7,879 bases of DNA from Campylobacterota bacterium (GCA_003646525.1 QMKU01000053.1:1-7879); one strand, 5' to 3'. Positions 1 through 6,904 are shown, numbered from the stretch's first letter. Program-made: numbers and translations. Notes: generated by a model from the letters alone, not told the origin.

Positions 1-471
1 ACTACAGATATTTTGGCTGTGGATGTAGGCATTGTGGGGCATGGGGATTTTATCACTGTCGATATTGATCCACTTGATTGGGCAGATGGAGGTGTAGATG
101 ATAATGGGACGATCAGAGCTGCCAATTGGTCAAAACTAGACGGTTCTTCTGTGTGTCCTGTGGGTTTCAGAGTACCGACTGTAGATGAGCTGAAAGCCGA
201 ACTTTTTGATGCAGGCTCTGCGGAGATAAGTAACAGTAATGATGCCTTTGAGAGCTTCTTGAAGTTTCCTTCGGCTGGTTACCGAGGTGACGGCTCTGCT
301 GATATGATCAGTGTAGATCTGTCGGGCTGGGTCTGGGCTAGTTCGGTGAATGATACTAACTCATCTGCTTTCGCCTGGGTTCCTGAGGGTGCTAATCACC
401 CCCTACCTAGTGCAGGCTATAGCTACGGCAGTCGTGCTTATGGTCTATCAGTGCGTTGTTTGATGGATTGA
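1..471 (+). CDS. FISUMP-domain surface/secreted protein, C-terminal part (5' end outside window)
   Basis: The reading frame is open from base 1 to the TGA at 469-471 and encodes about 156 residues. The TTG at 13 is not a convincing start, so I treat the gene as cut by the window edge. The protein has the layout of the Fibrobacter succinogenes major paralogous (FISUMP) domain: CPVGFRVPT followed by an acidic helix-like stretch (DELKAEL), then FLKFPSAGYRGDGS, a Trp-rich strand (GWVWASSV), and the terminal hallmark GLSVRCLMD. The only two cysteines, near codons 154-156 and 457-459, sit at the usual paired positions and could form a disulfide, which suits an exported protein. FISUMP proteins are mostly predicted lipoproteins or surface proteins of unknown function. 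Any signal peptide or N-terminal domain lies outside the window. It ends 17 nt from the convergent prfB. Family assignment is fairly sure; function is unknown. Confidence 0.8.
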   Translation, partial: TTDILAVDVGIVGHGDFITVDIDPLDWADGGVDDNGTIRAANWSKLDGSSVCPVGFRVPTVDELKAELFDAGSAEISNSNDAFESFLKFPSAGYRGDGSADMISVDLSGWVWASSVNDTNSSAFAWVPEGANHPLPSAGYSYGSRAYGLSVRCLMD

Positions 472-480
472 TTCTTGGGA

Positions 481-495
481 GAAGTGATCTACTTC
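481..495. other. Small hairpin at the FISUMP/prfB convergent junction
   Basis: GAAGT (481-485) and ACTTC (491-495) are perfect inverted repeats around a 5-nt loop that contains most of the prfB stop codon (489-491). The stem is only 5 bp and no T-run follows on either strand, so it is a weak candidate for a shared terminator of the two convergent genes. No better terminator is visible in the 17-nt gap. Confidence 0.25.
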
Positions 496-1583
496 GCCTG
501 TGCGATCAGCACCCCTTCAATCAATTTATCGATATCTCCATCTAGGATACCGTCTACATTGGAAAATGGTTGGTTACTTCTCGTATCCTTGACCTGCTGA
601 TAGGGGGCGAGGACATAGGAGCGGATCTGGTGTCCCCAGCCGATCTCGCTCTTTTCGATACCATCGATCTCTGCCTGTTTTTTTGCCATCTCATACTCAT
701 AGAGTCTTGATTTGAGCATCTTCATGGCAGCAGATTTATTTTTGTGTTGGCTTCGGTCGTTTTGACACTGCACGACGATATTGGTAGGCTCATGGGTGAT
801 GCGGATGGCAGATTCGGTTTTGTTGACATGTTGTCCTCCTGCACCAGATGCGCGATAAGTATCAATGCGTAGATCCTTCTCTTCGATCTCAATATCGATA
901 TCATCATCAATTTCTGGAGAAACCATCACTGAACTGAAACTCGTATGGCGTTTAGCATTACTATCAAAGGGGGAGATGCGCACGAGTCGATGAATGCCAT
1001 TTTCTACCTTGAGATAGCCATAGGCATTTTCACCCTTGATGATGAAGGAGACATCTTTGATCCCTGCTTCGTCACCTGCTTGGTAGTCCAAACCTTCGAC
1101 CTTGAAATCATGTCGCTCTGCCCAACGCAAATACATACGATAAAGCATATTTGCCCAATCCTGACTCTCTGTTCCACCAGCTCCTGGATGGATCGAAACG
1201 ATCGCATTATTACTGTCATGGTCTCCTGAGAGCATTATTTGCACTTCAAGCTCTTCGGTTTTCTCTTTGAGACCCTCTGACTCTTCAAAGAGCATCTCAA
1301 GTGTCTCTTCGTCCCCTTCTGATTTGGAGAGTTCGAAGTACTCATTGGCATCATCGACGGCAGTTTGAGCATCGTCATATTTTTCTAGGACTCTCTCTAG
1401 CCGTGTTTTCTCCTGAGAGACTTTCCCTGCATTCGTTGCATCGAGCCAAAACTCTGAATCCTGCTGAGCTACCTCTATCTCATTGAGCCTTGACTGAATC
1501 TCATCAGGCTTGACAATATTGCGGATATTTGCCATCTTGGTCGAGAGGGACTTTAAAAGTTCACTATATTCATAAGTATCCAT
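489..1583 (-). CDS. prfB: Peptide chain release factor 2 (RF2)
   Basis: RF2 recognises UGA and UAA stop codons in the ribosomal A site and triggers peptidyl-tRNA hydrolysis. The 364-residue protein is full length. An N-terminal helical, charged domain (about 1-110) precedes the catalytic core. The stop-codon-reading tripeptide is SPF at 204-206, which marks RF2 (RF1 has a PxT motif). The catalytic GGQ loop is at 249-251 in the setting [15 protein letters not shown]; its Gln is the known target of PrmC methylation in other bacteria. Ala at 245, two residues before the GAGGQ, is the common form at the position where E. coli K-12 has Thr246. The frame is continuous, with no in-frame UGA near codon 26, so the autoregulatory +1 frameshift known from many bacteria is absent. 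ATG at 1581-1583 has an AAAGGA ribosome site (1595-1600) 11 nt upstream. It is transcribed away from panC and converges on the FISUMP gene. Confidence 0.97.
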   Translation of the reverse strand: MDTYEYSELLKSLSTKMANIRNIVKPDEIQSRLNEIEVAQQDSEFWLDATNAGKVSQEKTRLERVLEKYDDAQTAVDDANEYFELSKSEGDEETLEMLFEESEGLKEKTEELEVQIMLSGDHDSNNAIVSIHPGAGGTESQDWANMLYRMYLRWAERHDFKVEGLDYQAGDEAGIKDVSFIIKGENAYGYLKVENGIHRLVRISPFDSNAKRHTSFSSVMVSPEIDDDIDIEIEEKDLRIDTYRASGAGGQHVNKTESAIRITHEPTNIVVQCQNDRSQHKNKSAAMKMLKSRLYEYEMAKKQAEIDGIEKSEIGWGHQIRSYVLAPYQQVKDTRSNQPFSNVDGILDGDIDKLIEGVLIAQAK

Positions 1584-1629
1584 AGTTTAGAAATTCCTTT
1601 AATTCATAAATAATTGTTCTTTATTTGGC

Positions 1630-1635
1630 TATGAT
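1630..1635 (+). promoter_or_regulatory. Candidate panC promoter -10 box
   Basis: TATGAT, one mismatch from TATAAT, is preceded by a T-rich stretch ending TTTGGC, the context seen at Campylobacterota -10 elements. It would place the transcript start near 1642, leaving a leader of about 27 nt before panC. The box shares bases 1634-1635 with the opposing prfB -10 candidate, so the two polymerases could not occupy both at once. Confidence 0.42.
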
Positions 1636-1642
1636 TTTATCA
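1634..1642 (-). promoter_or_regulatory. Candidate prfB promoter (extended -10)
   Basis: Read on the minus strand this is TGATAAAAT, a one-mismatch match to the extended -10 TGnTATAAT. It lies about 50 nt upstream of the prfB start. No clear -35 box is visible, as is usual for Campylobacterota. It overlaps the plus-strand -10 candidate for panC. Assigned by eye only. Confidence 0.45.
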
Positions 1643-1668
1643 AAATATATTGAAATAAGAGGTTAGAG

Positions 1669-2493
1669 ATGGAGATCGTACGAACAGTAGAAGCACTACA
1701 GAATATCAAAAAGAAACTTGAGGGGAGTGTCGGATTTGTTCCGACGATGGGGGCGTTGCATTCGGGTCATCTCTCTTTGATCCAAAGAGCAGGAGATGAG
1801 AATGATCATACGATCGTATCAATTTTTCTCAATCCTACACAGTTTCTCGAAGGAGAGGACCTGGAGAGTTATCCTAAGCGAGAAGAGGCAGATATCAAGA
1901 TTTGTGAACTTTCTGGGGTTGATATTCTCTTCATGCCAACTGTCGATCAAATGTATGAAGAGGATGAACTTCGCATCTCTGCACCAGCGAGACGGGGATA
2001 TATCTTGGAGGGGGCGAAGAGACCAGGGCATTTTGACGGCATGTTGCAAGTAGTGATGAAGCTTTTAAATCTCTCTACAGCGACACGGGCATATTTTGGC
2101 AAAAAAGATGCACAGCAATTGGCATTGATCATACAAATGGCGCGAAGTTATTTTTTCTCTTGTGAAATTATCCCTTGTGATATCGTTCGAGATGAACAGG
2201 GTTTGGCACTCAGTAGTCGCAATGCCTATCTCTCCGAGGAGGAAAAATATCGTGCTCTTTCACTCTCTCGCTCTCTGAAGCGTGCGACAAAAATGGTAAT
2301 GTCAGGAGAGAGAGAAGTGGGTCTGCTTATTTCTGAGATGATGAGTGTCTTGAAAGAGGTAGATCGTATTGAGTATATCGCTATTTGTGATAGAGATCTT
2401 CAGAAACTTGAAACGGTAGAGAGTGGCAATACGATCATTTTGGTAGCAGCTTGGGTGGGAGAGACCAGACTGATAGATAATATCTGGATCTAA
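1669..2493 (+). CDS. panC: Pantothenate synthetase
   Basis: This enzyme joins pantoate and beta-alanine with ATP, through a pantoyl-adenylate intermediate, to make pantothenate, the precursor of coenzyme A; it is cytosolic. The 274 residues match the usual family size (E. coli 283). Signature motifs are in order: PTMGALHSGHL at 25-35 (HIGH-like nucleotide site, His31 and His34), NPTQF at 55-59, EGAKRPGHFDG at 114-124, FGKKDAQQ at 143-150, and LSSRNAYL at 181-188. The ATG is set by AAGAGG at 1657-1662 with a 6-nt spacer. panD and panB are not adjacent, so it appears to be a single-gene unit. It ends in a 4-nt tail-to-tail overlap with ftsI, so its last codons also form one arm of the hairpin at 2482-2506. 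No damage or missing key residue is seen. Confidence 0.96.
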   Translation: MEIVRTVEALQNIKKKLEGSVGFVPTMGALHSGHLSLIQRAGDENDHTIVSIFLNPTQFLEGEDLESYPKREEADIKICELSGVDILFMPTVDQMYEEDELRISAPARRGYILEGAKRPGHFDGMLQVVMKLLNLSTATRAYFGKKDAQQLALIIQMARSYFFSCEIIPCDIVRDEQGLALSSRNAYLSEEEKYRALSLSRSLKRATKMVMSGEREVGLLISEMMSVLKEVDRIEYIAICDRDLQKLETVESGNTIILVAAWVGETRLIDNIWI

Positions 2494-2506
2494 AACATAT
2501 CCAGAT
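2482..2506. terminator. Hairpin over the overlapping panC/ftsI stop codons (possible bidirectional terminator)
   Basis: ATCTGGAT (2482-2489) and ATCCAGAT (2499-2506) form a perfect 8-bp inverted repeat with a 9-nt loop. Both stop codons, panC TAA (2491-2493) and ftsI TAG (complement of 2490-2492), lie in or at the edge of the loop, and the arms are coding sequence for the last residues of each protein. Neither side has a T-run, so it is not a classical intrinsic terminator, but a hairpin centred on a convergent junction suggests a shared stop or mRNA 3'-end stabiliser. Confidence 0.5.
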
Positions 2507-4541
2507 CGTTGAAGAATTCATGAGGAGGCTTAGATTTTCGTACTGATCTTGCTTTTCGTTTTCGTTTTCGTTTTGGCTTTGCTTTGACGGATCTGGATGA
2601 TTTTGACGACCGCCGAGTCTTTGAAGCTTTACGCTTCTTCCGTTGTACAGTTTTGCGAGCCTTTCTGACACTATTTTTTGCACTCTTTTTGCGCTCTTTG
2701 GCAGCATATATCTCTTGCTCTTCTGCCAACTCTTCCAGATTGAGTTCTGGTCTAAGGTAGTGGAGTTCAACCAAGATATTGGTGATTTTCTTGAAAGTAG
2801 GAACGGCTGACTGAGAAGCAAAATATTGTGGTCGTTTTTTAACTTTAATGACCAGAACTCCGATAGTATATTTATGTCCATCATTGTCATTGGCAAAACC
2901 AAAGAAGCTACTATGGTATTCTCTGGTGTATCCTCGTGAAGTTGCAATATGTGCGGTTCCAGTCTTCCCTCCTATCTCCAGACCTTTGTATTGTCCAGCG
3001 ACACCCGTACCTCGTTTGACAACTTCTCTGAGTATTTCGTGAATCTGTTTAGAGGTCTTTTTGCTGATAGCTTCTCTATCTGGATGTGGCGGTGGGAGTT
3101 TGTAGTGTTTGCCGTCTTTATCCTCAAAATAATCGATGATGCGAGGTGTCATCGCTTTTCCGTCATTGTTGAAAGCAGAGTAAGCTTTGAGCATCTGAGC
3201 AAATGTAGCATGCATTCCATAGCCATAGGATTGATTGGCACGGTGCATTTTGTTTTGAAGTTTTACGATAGGCTTGATTCTTCCTGGTAGGTCGCGTGTG
3301 AGATCGATACCAGAGGGTTGAGCAAGTCCAAACTTGAGTAATCCTTCGCGAAACTCACGCCCTGTCACTCTCCAAGAAATCTGAGAAATGCCGACATTTG
3401 AAGAGTGTACGATGATATCTGTTGCGGTCAATCTAGCAAACTTGTCATCATCAGTGACGGTACGCCTTTTGCTTATCTTCATTCTTCCGTTGAAGGTTTC
3501 AAACCAAGTATTTGGTGTCACTCGTTTGAGATCGAGAGCGATAGAAAGTGTAAGAGGCTTCATCACTGAGCCAACTTCATAAGGGTGTTCTGCAAATTTT
3601 GGGTTGAGGGCAGAGACATCTTCTTGTTTGATGTTTATGGGGTCATATCGTTCTGAGCTTGCCATGGCGAGAACTTTGCCTGTTTTGCTCTCCATGACAG
3701 CAGCGATAATCTCTTCTGCGCCTGTATAGGCTTTCATTTCGTCTAGTACCATCTCTACGCGTCTTTGGACATCGAGAGGAATATTAAGGTGCAGATCAAG
3801 ACCATCTACCCGTTGAATACTTCTACTGCTCCCATTTCGTATTACAGCACCTACGACATCCCGACCACCTGTCAGTAATCCATTTTTTTGAGTAGTGAGA
3901 TACTCTTCTGCATAGCGCTCTAAACCTTTTTGTCCCACAGGGCGCGTATATCGATCATCACTATTTTTGCGAACATAGCCTATGATAGGTGTGAGGCAGT
4001 CTTTGAGCGGAAAACGCCTTGCTTCGCCACTCTCAACAATATCTAGACCATAAAGTACTTCAACGCCATTATGGTTTTTGATAGAACGAAAGACTTTGAG
4101 TTGGCGCAGTTTATAAGCGAGAGATTTGAGCTGTATGGCTTTTCTCGCATTTAGATTATAGGAGAGTGTGACGCGTCCTGTCTTCTTTTTGCCTTTTTTG
4201 TCATAAAATTTCTTCTTCAATGTCTCTTCATCGATACCACTATAGATGCTGAAAAGTTTGATAAAGAGTTCTTTTTTCTTGGGGTCAACACATTTTGCGT
4301 AGACTGTCGCCTGATAAAGTTTGTAGCTGCTACTCAGTGTGTATCCATCTTTTGAGATAATATCTCCACGCAATGAACGATCATGAATAACTGCTGTTTT
4401 GGCAGGAATATGTCGGTCGGAGAGAATGGTGCGAAAGACAGAGAAGAGAAAAGCAAGTACTAAAAAAACAAACATACCATAGAGTATATTTAGTTTTTTA
4501 GCTATCTCCATGTGCGTCTCGTCTTTTTTTGTCTCCTGCAT
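2490..4541 (-). CDS. ftsI: Septal peptidoglycan transpeptidase FtsI (class B penicillin-binding protein) with basic C-terminal tail
   Basis: FtsI cross-links septal peptidoglycan at the outer face of the inner membrane, working with the FtsW glycosyltransferase. From the start at 4541 the protein has 683 residues: a short cytosolic segment, one membrane anchor (about 18-40, LNILYGMFVFLVLAFLFSVF), a PBP-dimer domain beginning near RGDIISKDG, and the transpeptidase domain. Active-site motifs are SVMK (Ser325), SSN (380-382) and KTG (526-528). The last ~60 residues before PPHEFFNDLDMF are more than half Lys/Arg, an unusual extension. Start choice: the frame runs up to a GTG at 4613, but that codon directly abuts AAGGAA and the added residues look non-coding. 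ATG 4539-4541 has GGGGGA just upstream. ATG 4509-4511 (673 residues) is the alternative. It is divergent from ftsW. PBP2/MrdA is the other possible class B enzyme; the overall sequence fits FtsI better. Confidence 0.92.
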   Translation of the reverse strand: MQETKKDETHMEIAKKLNILYGMFVFLVLAFLFSVFRTILSDRHIPAKTAVIHDRSLRGDIISKDGYTLSSSYKLYQATVYAKCVDPKKKELFIKLFSIYSGIDEETLKKKFYDKKGKKKTGRVTLSYNLNARKAIQLKSLAYKLRQLKVFRSIKNHNGVEVLYGLDIVESGEARRFPLKDCLTPIIGYVRKNSDDRYTRPVGQKGLERYAEEYLTTQKNGLLTGGRDVVGAVIRNGSSRSIQRVDGLDLHLNIPLDVQRRVEMVLDEMKAYTGAEEIIAAVMESKTGKVLAMASSERYDPINIKQEDVSALNPKFAEHPYEVGSVMKPLTLSIALDLKRVTPNTWFETFNGRMKISKRRTVTDDDKFARLTATDIIVHSSNVGISQISWRVTGREFREGLLKFGLAQPSGIDLTRDLPGRIKPIVKLQNKMHRANQSYGYGMHATFAQMLKAYSAFNNDGKAMTPRIIDYFEDKDGKHYKLPPPHPDREAISKKTSKQIHEILREVVKRGTGVAGQYKGLEIGGKTGTAHIATSRGYTREYHSSFFGFANDNDGHKYTIGVLVIKVKKRPQYFASQSAVPTFKKITNILVELHYLRPELNLEELAEEQEIYAAKERKKSAKNSVRKARKTVQRKKRKASKTRRSSKSSRSVKAKPKRKRKRKARSVRKSKPPHEFFNDLDMF
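2553..2570. repeat. In-frame hexanucleotide repeat (TTTTCG)3 in the ftsI tail
   Basis: Three perfect TTTTCG units, followed by a near copy TTTTGG (2571-2576), encode alternating Arg-Lys codons in the basic tail of FtsI on the minus strand. Because the unit is 6 nt, slippage would change the tail length by two residues without breaking the frame. Confidence 0.75.
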
Positions 4542-4555
4542 TTGTCCCCCAAACT

Positions 4556-4564
4556 TGATATAAT
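4556..4564 (+). promoter_or_regulatory. Consensus extended -10 promoter element in the ftsI/ftsW gap
   Basis: TGATATAAT is an exact match to the extended -10 TGnTATAAT, reading toward ftsW. It would start transcription near 4571 and give ftsW a leader of about 160 nt. It lies within the presumed ftsI leader, 15-23 nt upstream of the chosen ftsI ATG, so the transcript would run antisense only to DNA upstream of ftsI. No -35 box is obvious. The first transcribed bases would fold into the terminator-like hairpin described next. Confidence 0.5.
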
Positions 4565-4570
4565 GAAGTT

Positions 4571-4604
4571 CCCAAAATCCTGTGCTATATTGGGTAGTTT
4601 TTTT
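4571..4604 (+). terminator. Terminator-like hairpin with T7 tract upstream of ftsW
   Basis: CCCAA (4571-4575) pairs with TTGGG (4590-4594). After an A-A mismatch, AT/AT adds two more pairs. After the spacer TAG comes a run of seven Ts (4598-4604). This is the arrangement of a rho-independent terminator or attenuator on the plus strand, although the stem is short. It sits immediately after the predicted start point of the promoter at 4556-4564. It could also simply stop antisense transcripts leaving ftsI. Confidence 0.4.
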
Positions 4605-4615
4605 CTTGCACACTT

Positions 4616-4658
4616 CCTTGGGTTAGCCTCAAAGGTCACTTTTGCGGTATCCAAAAGT
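4616..4658 (+). promoter_or_regulatory. Two consecutive hairpins in the ftsW leader region
   Basis: First, CCTTGGG (4616-4622) can pair with CCTCAAAGG (4627-4635), with one bulged A and one G-T pair. Second, ACTTTTG (4638-4644) and CAAAAGT (4652-4658) form a perfect 7-bp stem with a 7-nt loop, followed by TTATT. Either could be an RNA structure in a long ftsW leader or a protein-binding palindrome in the divergent promoter region. No known riboswitch class is recognised. Confidence 0.4.
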
Positions 4659-4667
4659 TTATTCTAG

Positions 4668-4706
4668 TAAAATCTATCTTCAGTTTGACCGATTATTGGA
4701 TAAAAT
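4668..4706 (+). promoter_or_regulatory. Candidate proximal ftsW promoters (two TAAAAT boxes)
   Basis: TAAAAT occurs at 4668-4673 and again at 4701-4706 (context ATTGGATAAAAT). Each is one mismatch from TATAAT and resembles the box upstream of alaS. The second would give a leader of about 20 nt to the ftsW ATG at 4734. Either could drive ftsW-murG. The choice cannot be made from sequence alone. Confidence 0.4.
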
Positions 4707-4733
4707 TGCACTATTATTTCTGAAAGAAGCCTC

Positions 4734-5906
4734 ATGATTGATAAGTATTTACTGACTGGAGTTGTTGTTCTTATGATTTTTTCACTCATCATGAGCTATT
4801 CTCTCTCGACCTATACGGTGTTATACCATCACTATGATGATCTACATTTTTTTATGCGTCAAGTTGCTTCTGTCACGGTAGGTTTGATCCTGATGCTGAT
4901 ACTCAGCAAGCTTGATCCAGATTTTTGGTTCAACAAGGTTGGATTTACACTTTTTTTTATTTTTTTTATTTTGATGATCGCGATGCAGTTCATGCCAGGA
5001 TCTATGGTAAAAGCAGTTGGAGGTGCCAAGAGATGGATACACTTAGGTCCTGTGTCGATTGCGCCTGTAGAGTTTTTCAAGGTAGGTTTTGTTTTTTTTC
5101 TCTCATGGAGTTTTGCCAGAAAGATTCTTTCTCAAAACAGTAAAAAACTCAAGGATGAGATACGGATGTTTATTCCGTATTTTGTCCTTTTCGGTATTCT
5201 TGTGGTACTCATAGCGATACTTCAAAAGGATTTGGGGCAAGTGTTTGTATTGGCAGGTACACTGTTGGTGCTTTTTCTTTTGACGGGACGCAGTATGAAG
5301 TTTTTTGTACTCTTTGCGATGATGAGTTTTGGTGCATTTGTTGGATTGGTCTTGACAGCACCGCATAGAATGCATAGAATTATGAGCTGGTGGTCAACTG
5401 TACAAGACAGTGTCCTATCTATTTTTCCTTTTGAGGTAGTACAGAAACTGCATATCGAATCCACCAAAGAACCTTATCAAATATCCAATTCACTCAATGC
5501 GATTCAAAATGGGGGCTTTTTTGGTCAAGGGTTGGGAGATGGGCAATTTAAATTGGGTTATATTTCTGAGGTGCATACAGATTTTGTCTTGGCAGGATTG
5601 ACAGAAGAGTTGGGATTTGTGGGGTTAGTTTTTATCATGTTTACATTTTTGCTTATTCTATTCAGGATCAATAAGATAGCAGAAACTGTTAATAGACCTC
5701 GTTTTGCACTCTTCTCTGTAGGGGTAGGACTGTTGATAGCCTTGGCATTGATCATCAATGCTTACGGGATCAGCGGAATGACACCGATCAAAGGCATCGC
5801 TGTGCCATTCCTTAGTTATGGTGGCTCACAGATCGTGGCAAGCTGTATTGCTATTGGTATGGTGTTGATGGTTTCAAAAAAAAGAGTAGACAAGGAGAAT
5901 AGATGA
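4734..5906 (+). CDS. ftsW: Lipid II polymerase / cell division protein FtsW (SEDS family)
   Basis: FtsW is an integral inner-membrane glycosyltransferase that polymerises lipid II into septal glycan strands together with FtsI. The 390 residues form about ten hydrophobic segments, starting at 5-25 and ending near 380 with a basic tail (SKKRVDKENR). SEDS hallmarks are present: KRWIHLGPVSIAPVEFFK at 99-116, QKDLGQ at 165-170, the large outer loop leading to GQGLGDGQFKLGYISE, then HTDF at 281-284 with the putative catalytic Asp283, EELG at 291-294, and VPFLSYGGS at 357-365. RodA is the close paralogue, but placement directly before murG favours FtsW. A GAAAGAAG ribosome site lies 4 nt before the ATG. 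It overlaps murG by ATGA, implying translational coupling. The gene carries several homopolymer tracts (T8 at 4951-4958, 4960-4967 and 5092-5099; A8 at 5876-5883). Confidence 0.94.
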   Translation: MIDKYLLTGVVVLMIFSLIMSYSLSTYTVLYHHYDDLHFFMRQVASVTVGLILMLILSKLDPDFWFNKVGFTLFFIFFILMIAMQFMPGSMVKAVGGAKRWIHLGPVSIAPVEFFKVGFVFFLSWSFARKILSQNSKKLKDEIRMFIPYFVLFGILVVLIAILQKDLGQVFVLAGTLLVLFLLTGRSMKFFVLFAMMSFGAFVGLVLTAPHRMHRIMSWWSTVQDSVLSIFPFEVVQKLHIESTKEPYQISNSLNAIQNGGFFGQGLGDGQFKLGYISEVHTDFVLAGLTEELGFVGLVFIMFTFLLILFRINKIAETVNRPRFALFSVGVGLLIALALIINAYGISGMTPIKGIAVPFLSYGGSQIVASCIAIGMVLMVSKKRVDKENR

Positions 5907-6904
5907 GTATTGTGATGACAGGTGGTGGAACTGGTGGTCACTTGGCGATCATCAAAGCAGTCAAAGAGCATCTAAATGATGAAGAGTTGGTCTATATAGG
6001 CTCGACCAAGGGACAAGATAGACAATGGTTTGAGGATGATGATGATTTCGTCCAAAAATATTTTCTTGAGACTAGAGGAGTTGTCAATCAAGGAGTAATA
6101 GGAAAAGTAAAATCTCTCATAATGCTTGCCAAGGCAACGATTGAATCCATGAGATTACTGAAAAAACATAATGCCAAAGTCGTTTTTTCTGTGGGGGGCT
6201 TCTCCTCCGCCGCAAGCTCTATCGCTGCCAAACTCAAAGGTATTCCTCTAGTAATCCATGAGCAAAATGCTGCATTGGGTTCACTCAACAGACTTCTCAA
6301 ACCTTATGCGACAGTATTTATCTCCTCTTATCTCAAAGAGAGTCAAATCCATGCCTATCCCATCAAACAAATCTTTTTTGATCAGGCGCGTGTGCGTAGC
6401 AAAGTCAACAAGATCATCTTTTTGGGAGGCTCACAAGGTGCTAAAGCGATTAATACCTTGGCACTCTCGTTGGCACCAGAACTCAAAAAGAGAGGAATAG
6501 GGATCATTCATCAAGCAGGAGAAAAAAATATAGAAGAGGTAAAAAGAGAGTATCGCGATCTAGGCGTAGAAGCGGAAGTTTTTGCTTTCACGACAAAACT
6601 TGCGGATTTTATGAATCAGGCAGATTTTGCTGTTGCTAGAGCAGGAGCTTCGACACTCTGGGAACTCTCTGCCACTGGCTTACCCACACTCTATATCCCC
6701 TATCCTTATGCTGCGAGTGATCATCAATATTTTAATGCGAAGTTTTTTGTAGAGAAGAAGCTTGCTTGGCTGATGCGTGAAAATGAGATTGATATAGATA
6801 AGGTGTTGCCACTTCTGGATGAAGCCCTGACAACAAGAAGCCAAGGACTTATTGATATAGTTGAACGAGATGGCAGCCAAAAAATTGCTATGCTTCTAAA
6901 ATAA
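5903..6904 (+). CDS. murG: UDP-GlcNAc:lipid I N-acetylglucosaminyltransferase
   Basis: MurG adds N-acetylglucosamine from UDP-GlcNAc to lipid I, giving lipid II, on the cytosolic face of the inner membrane. It thus supplies the substrate of the FtsW encoded just upstream. The 333 residues form the two-domain GT28/GT-B fold. The N-terminal domain has GGGTGGH at 7-13, GGFSS at 98-102 and HEQN at 119-122. The C-terminal domain has GGSQGA at 175-180, RAGASTLWE at 246-254 (donor site with the conserved Glu254), and IPYPYAASDHQ at 265-275. The length is slightly below the E. coli protein (355), without a missing motif. The ATG overlaps the ftsW stop (ATGA) and has a strong AAGGAG at 5892-5897 with a 5-nt spacer, so it is both coupled and independently well initiated. 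The operon probably ends here, because a separate ribosome site and promoter-like boxes precede the next gene. Confidence 0.97.
   Translation: MSIVMTGGGTGGHLAIIKAVKEHLNDEELVYIGSTKGQDRQWFEDDDDFVQKYFLETRGVVNQGVIGKVKSLIMLAKATIESMRLLKKHNAKVVFSVGGFSSAASSIAAKLKGIPLVIHEQNAALGSLNRLLKPYATVFISSYLKESQIHAYPIKQIFFDQARVRSKVNKIIFLGGSQGAKAINTLALSLAPELKKRGIGIIHQAGEKNIEEVKREYRDLGVEAEVFAFTTKLADFMNQADFAVARAGASTLWELSATGLPTLYIPYPYAASDHQYFNAKFFVEKKLAWLMRENEIDIDKVLPLLDEALTTRSQGLIDIVERDGSQKIAMLLK

Noticed and set aside
945..1229. 94-codon plus-strand frame inside prfB
   Set aside because: Antisense shadow of the well-conserved RF2 coding region, with no ribosome site or domain.
2435..2947. 170-codon minus-strand reading frame overlapping the 3' end of ftsI
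   Set aside because: It lies in another frame of a clear gene, partly in the low-complexity Lys/Arg tail, and shows no recognisable protein features.
2949..3290. 113-codon plus-strand frame inside ftsI
   Set aside because: Antisense shadow of the transpeptidase domain.
4542..4613. N-terminal extension of ftsI from a GTG at 4611-4613
   Set aside because: The GTG directly abuts its only AAGGAA, the added residues precede the membrane anchor without resembling a known leader, and ATG codons nearer the anchor fit family length better.
4571..4665. Small stable RNA such as SRP 4.5S RNA in the ftsI/ftsW gap (AAGGAAG seen on the minus strand)
   Set aside because: The conserved SRP loop sequence (GUCAGG ... 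GGAAGG ... AGCAG) is not present; only a short chance resemblance.
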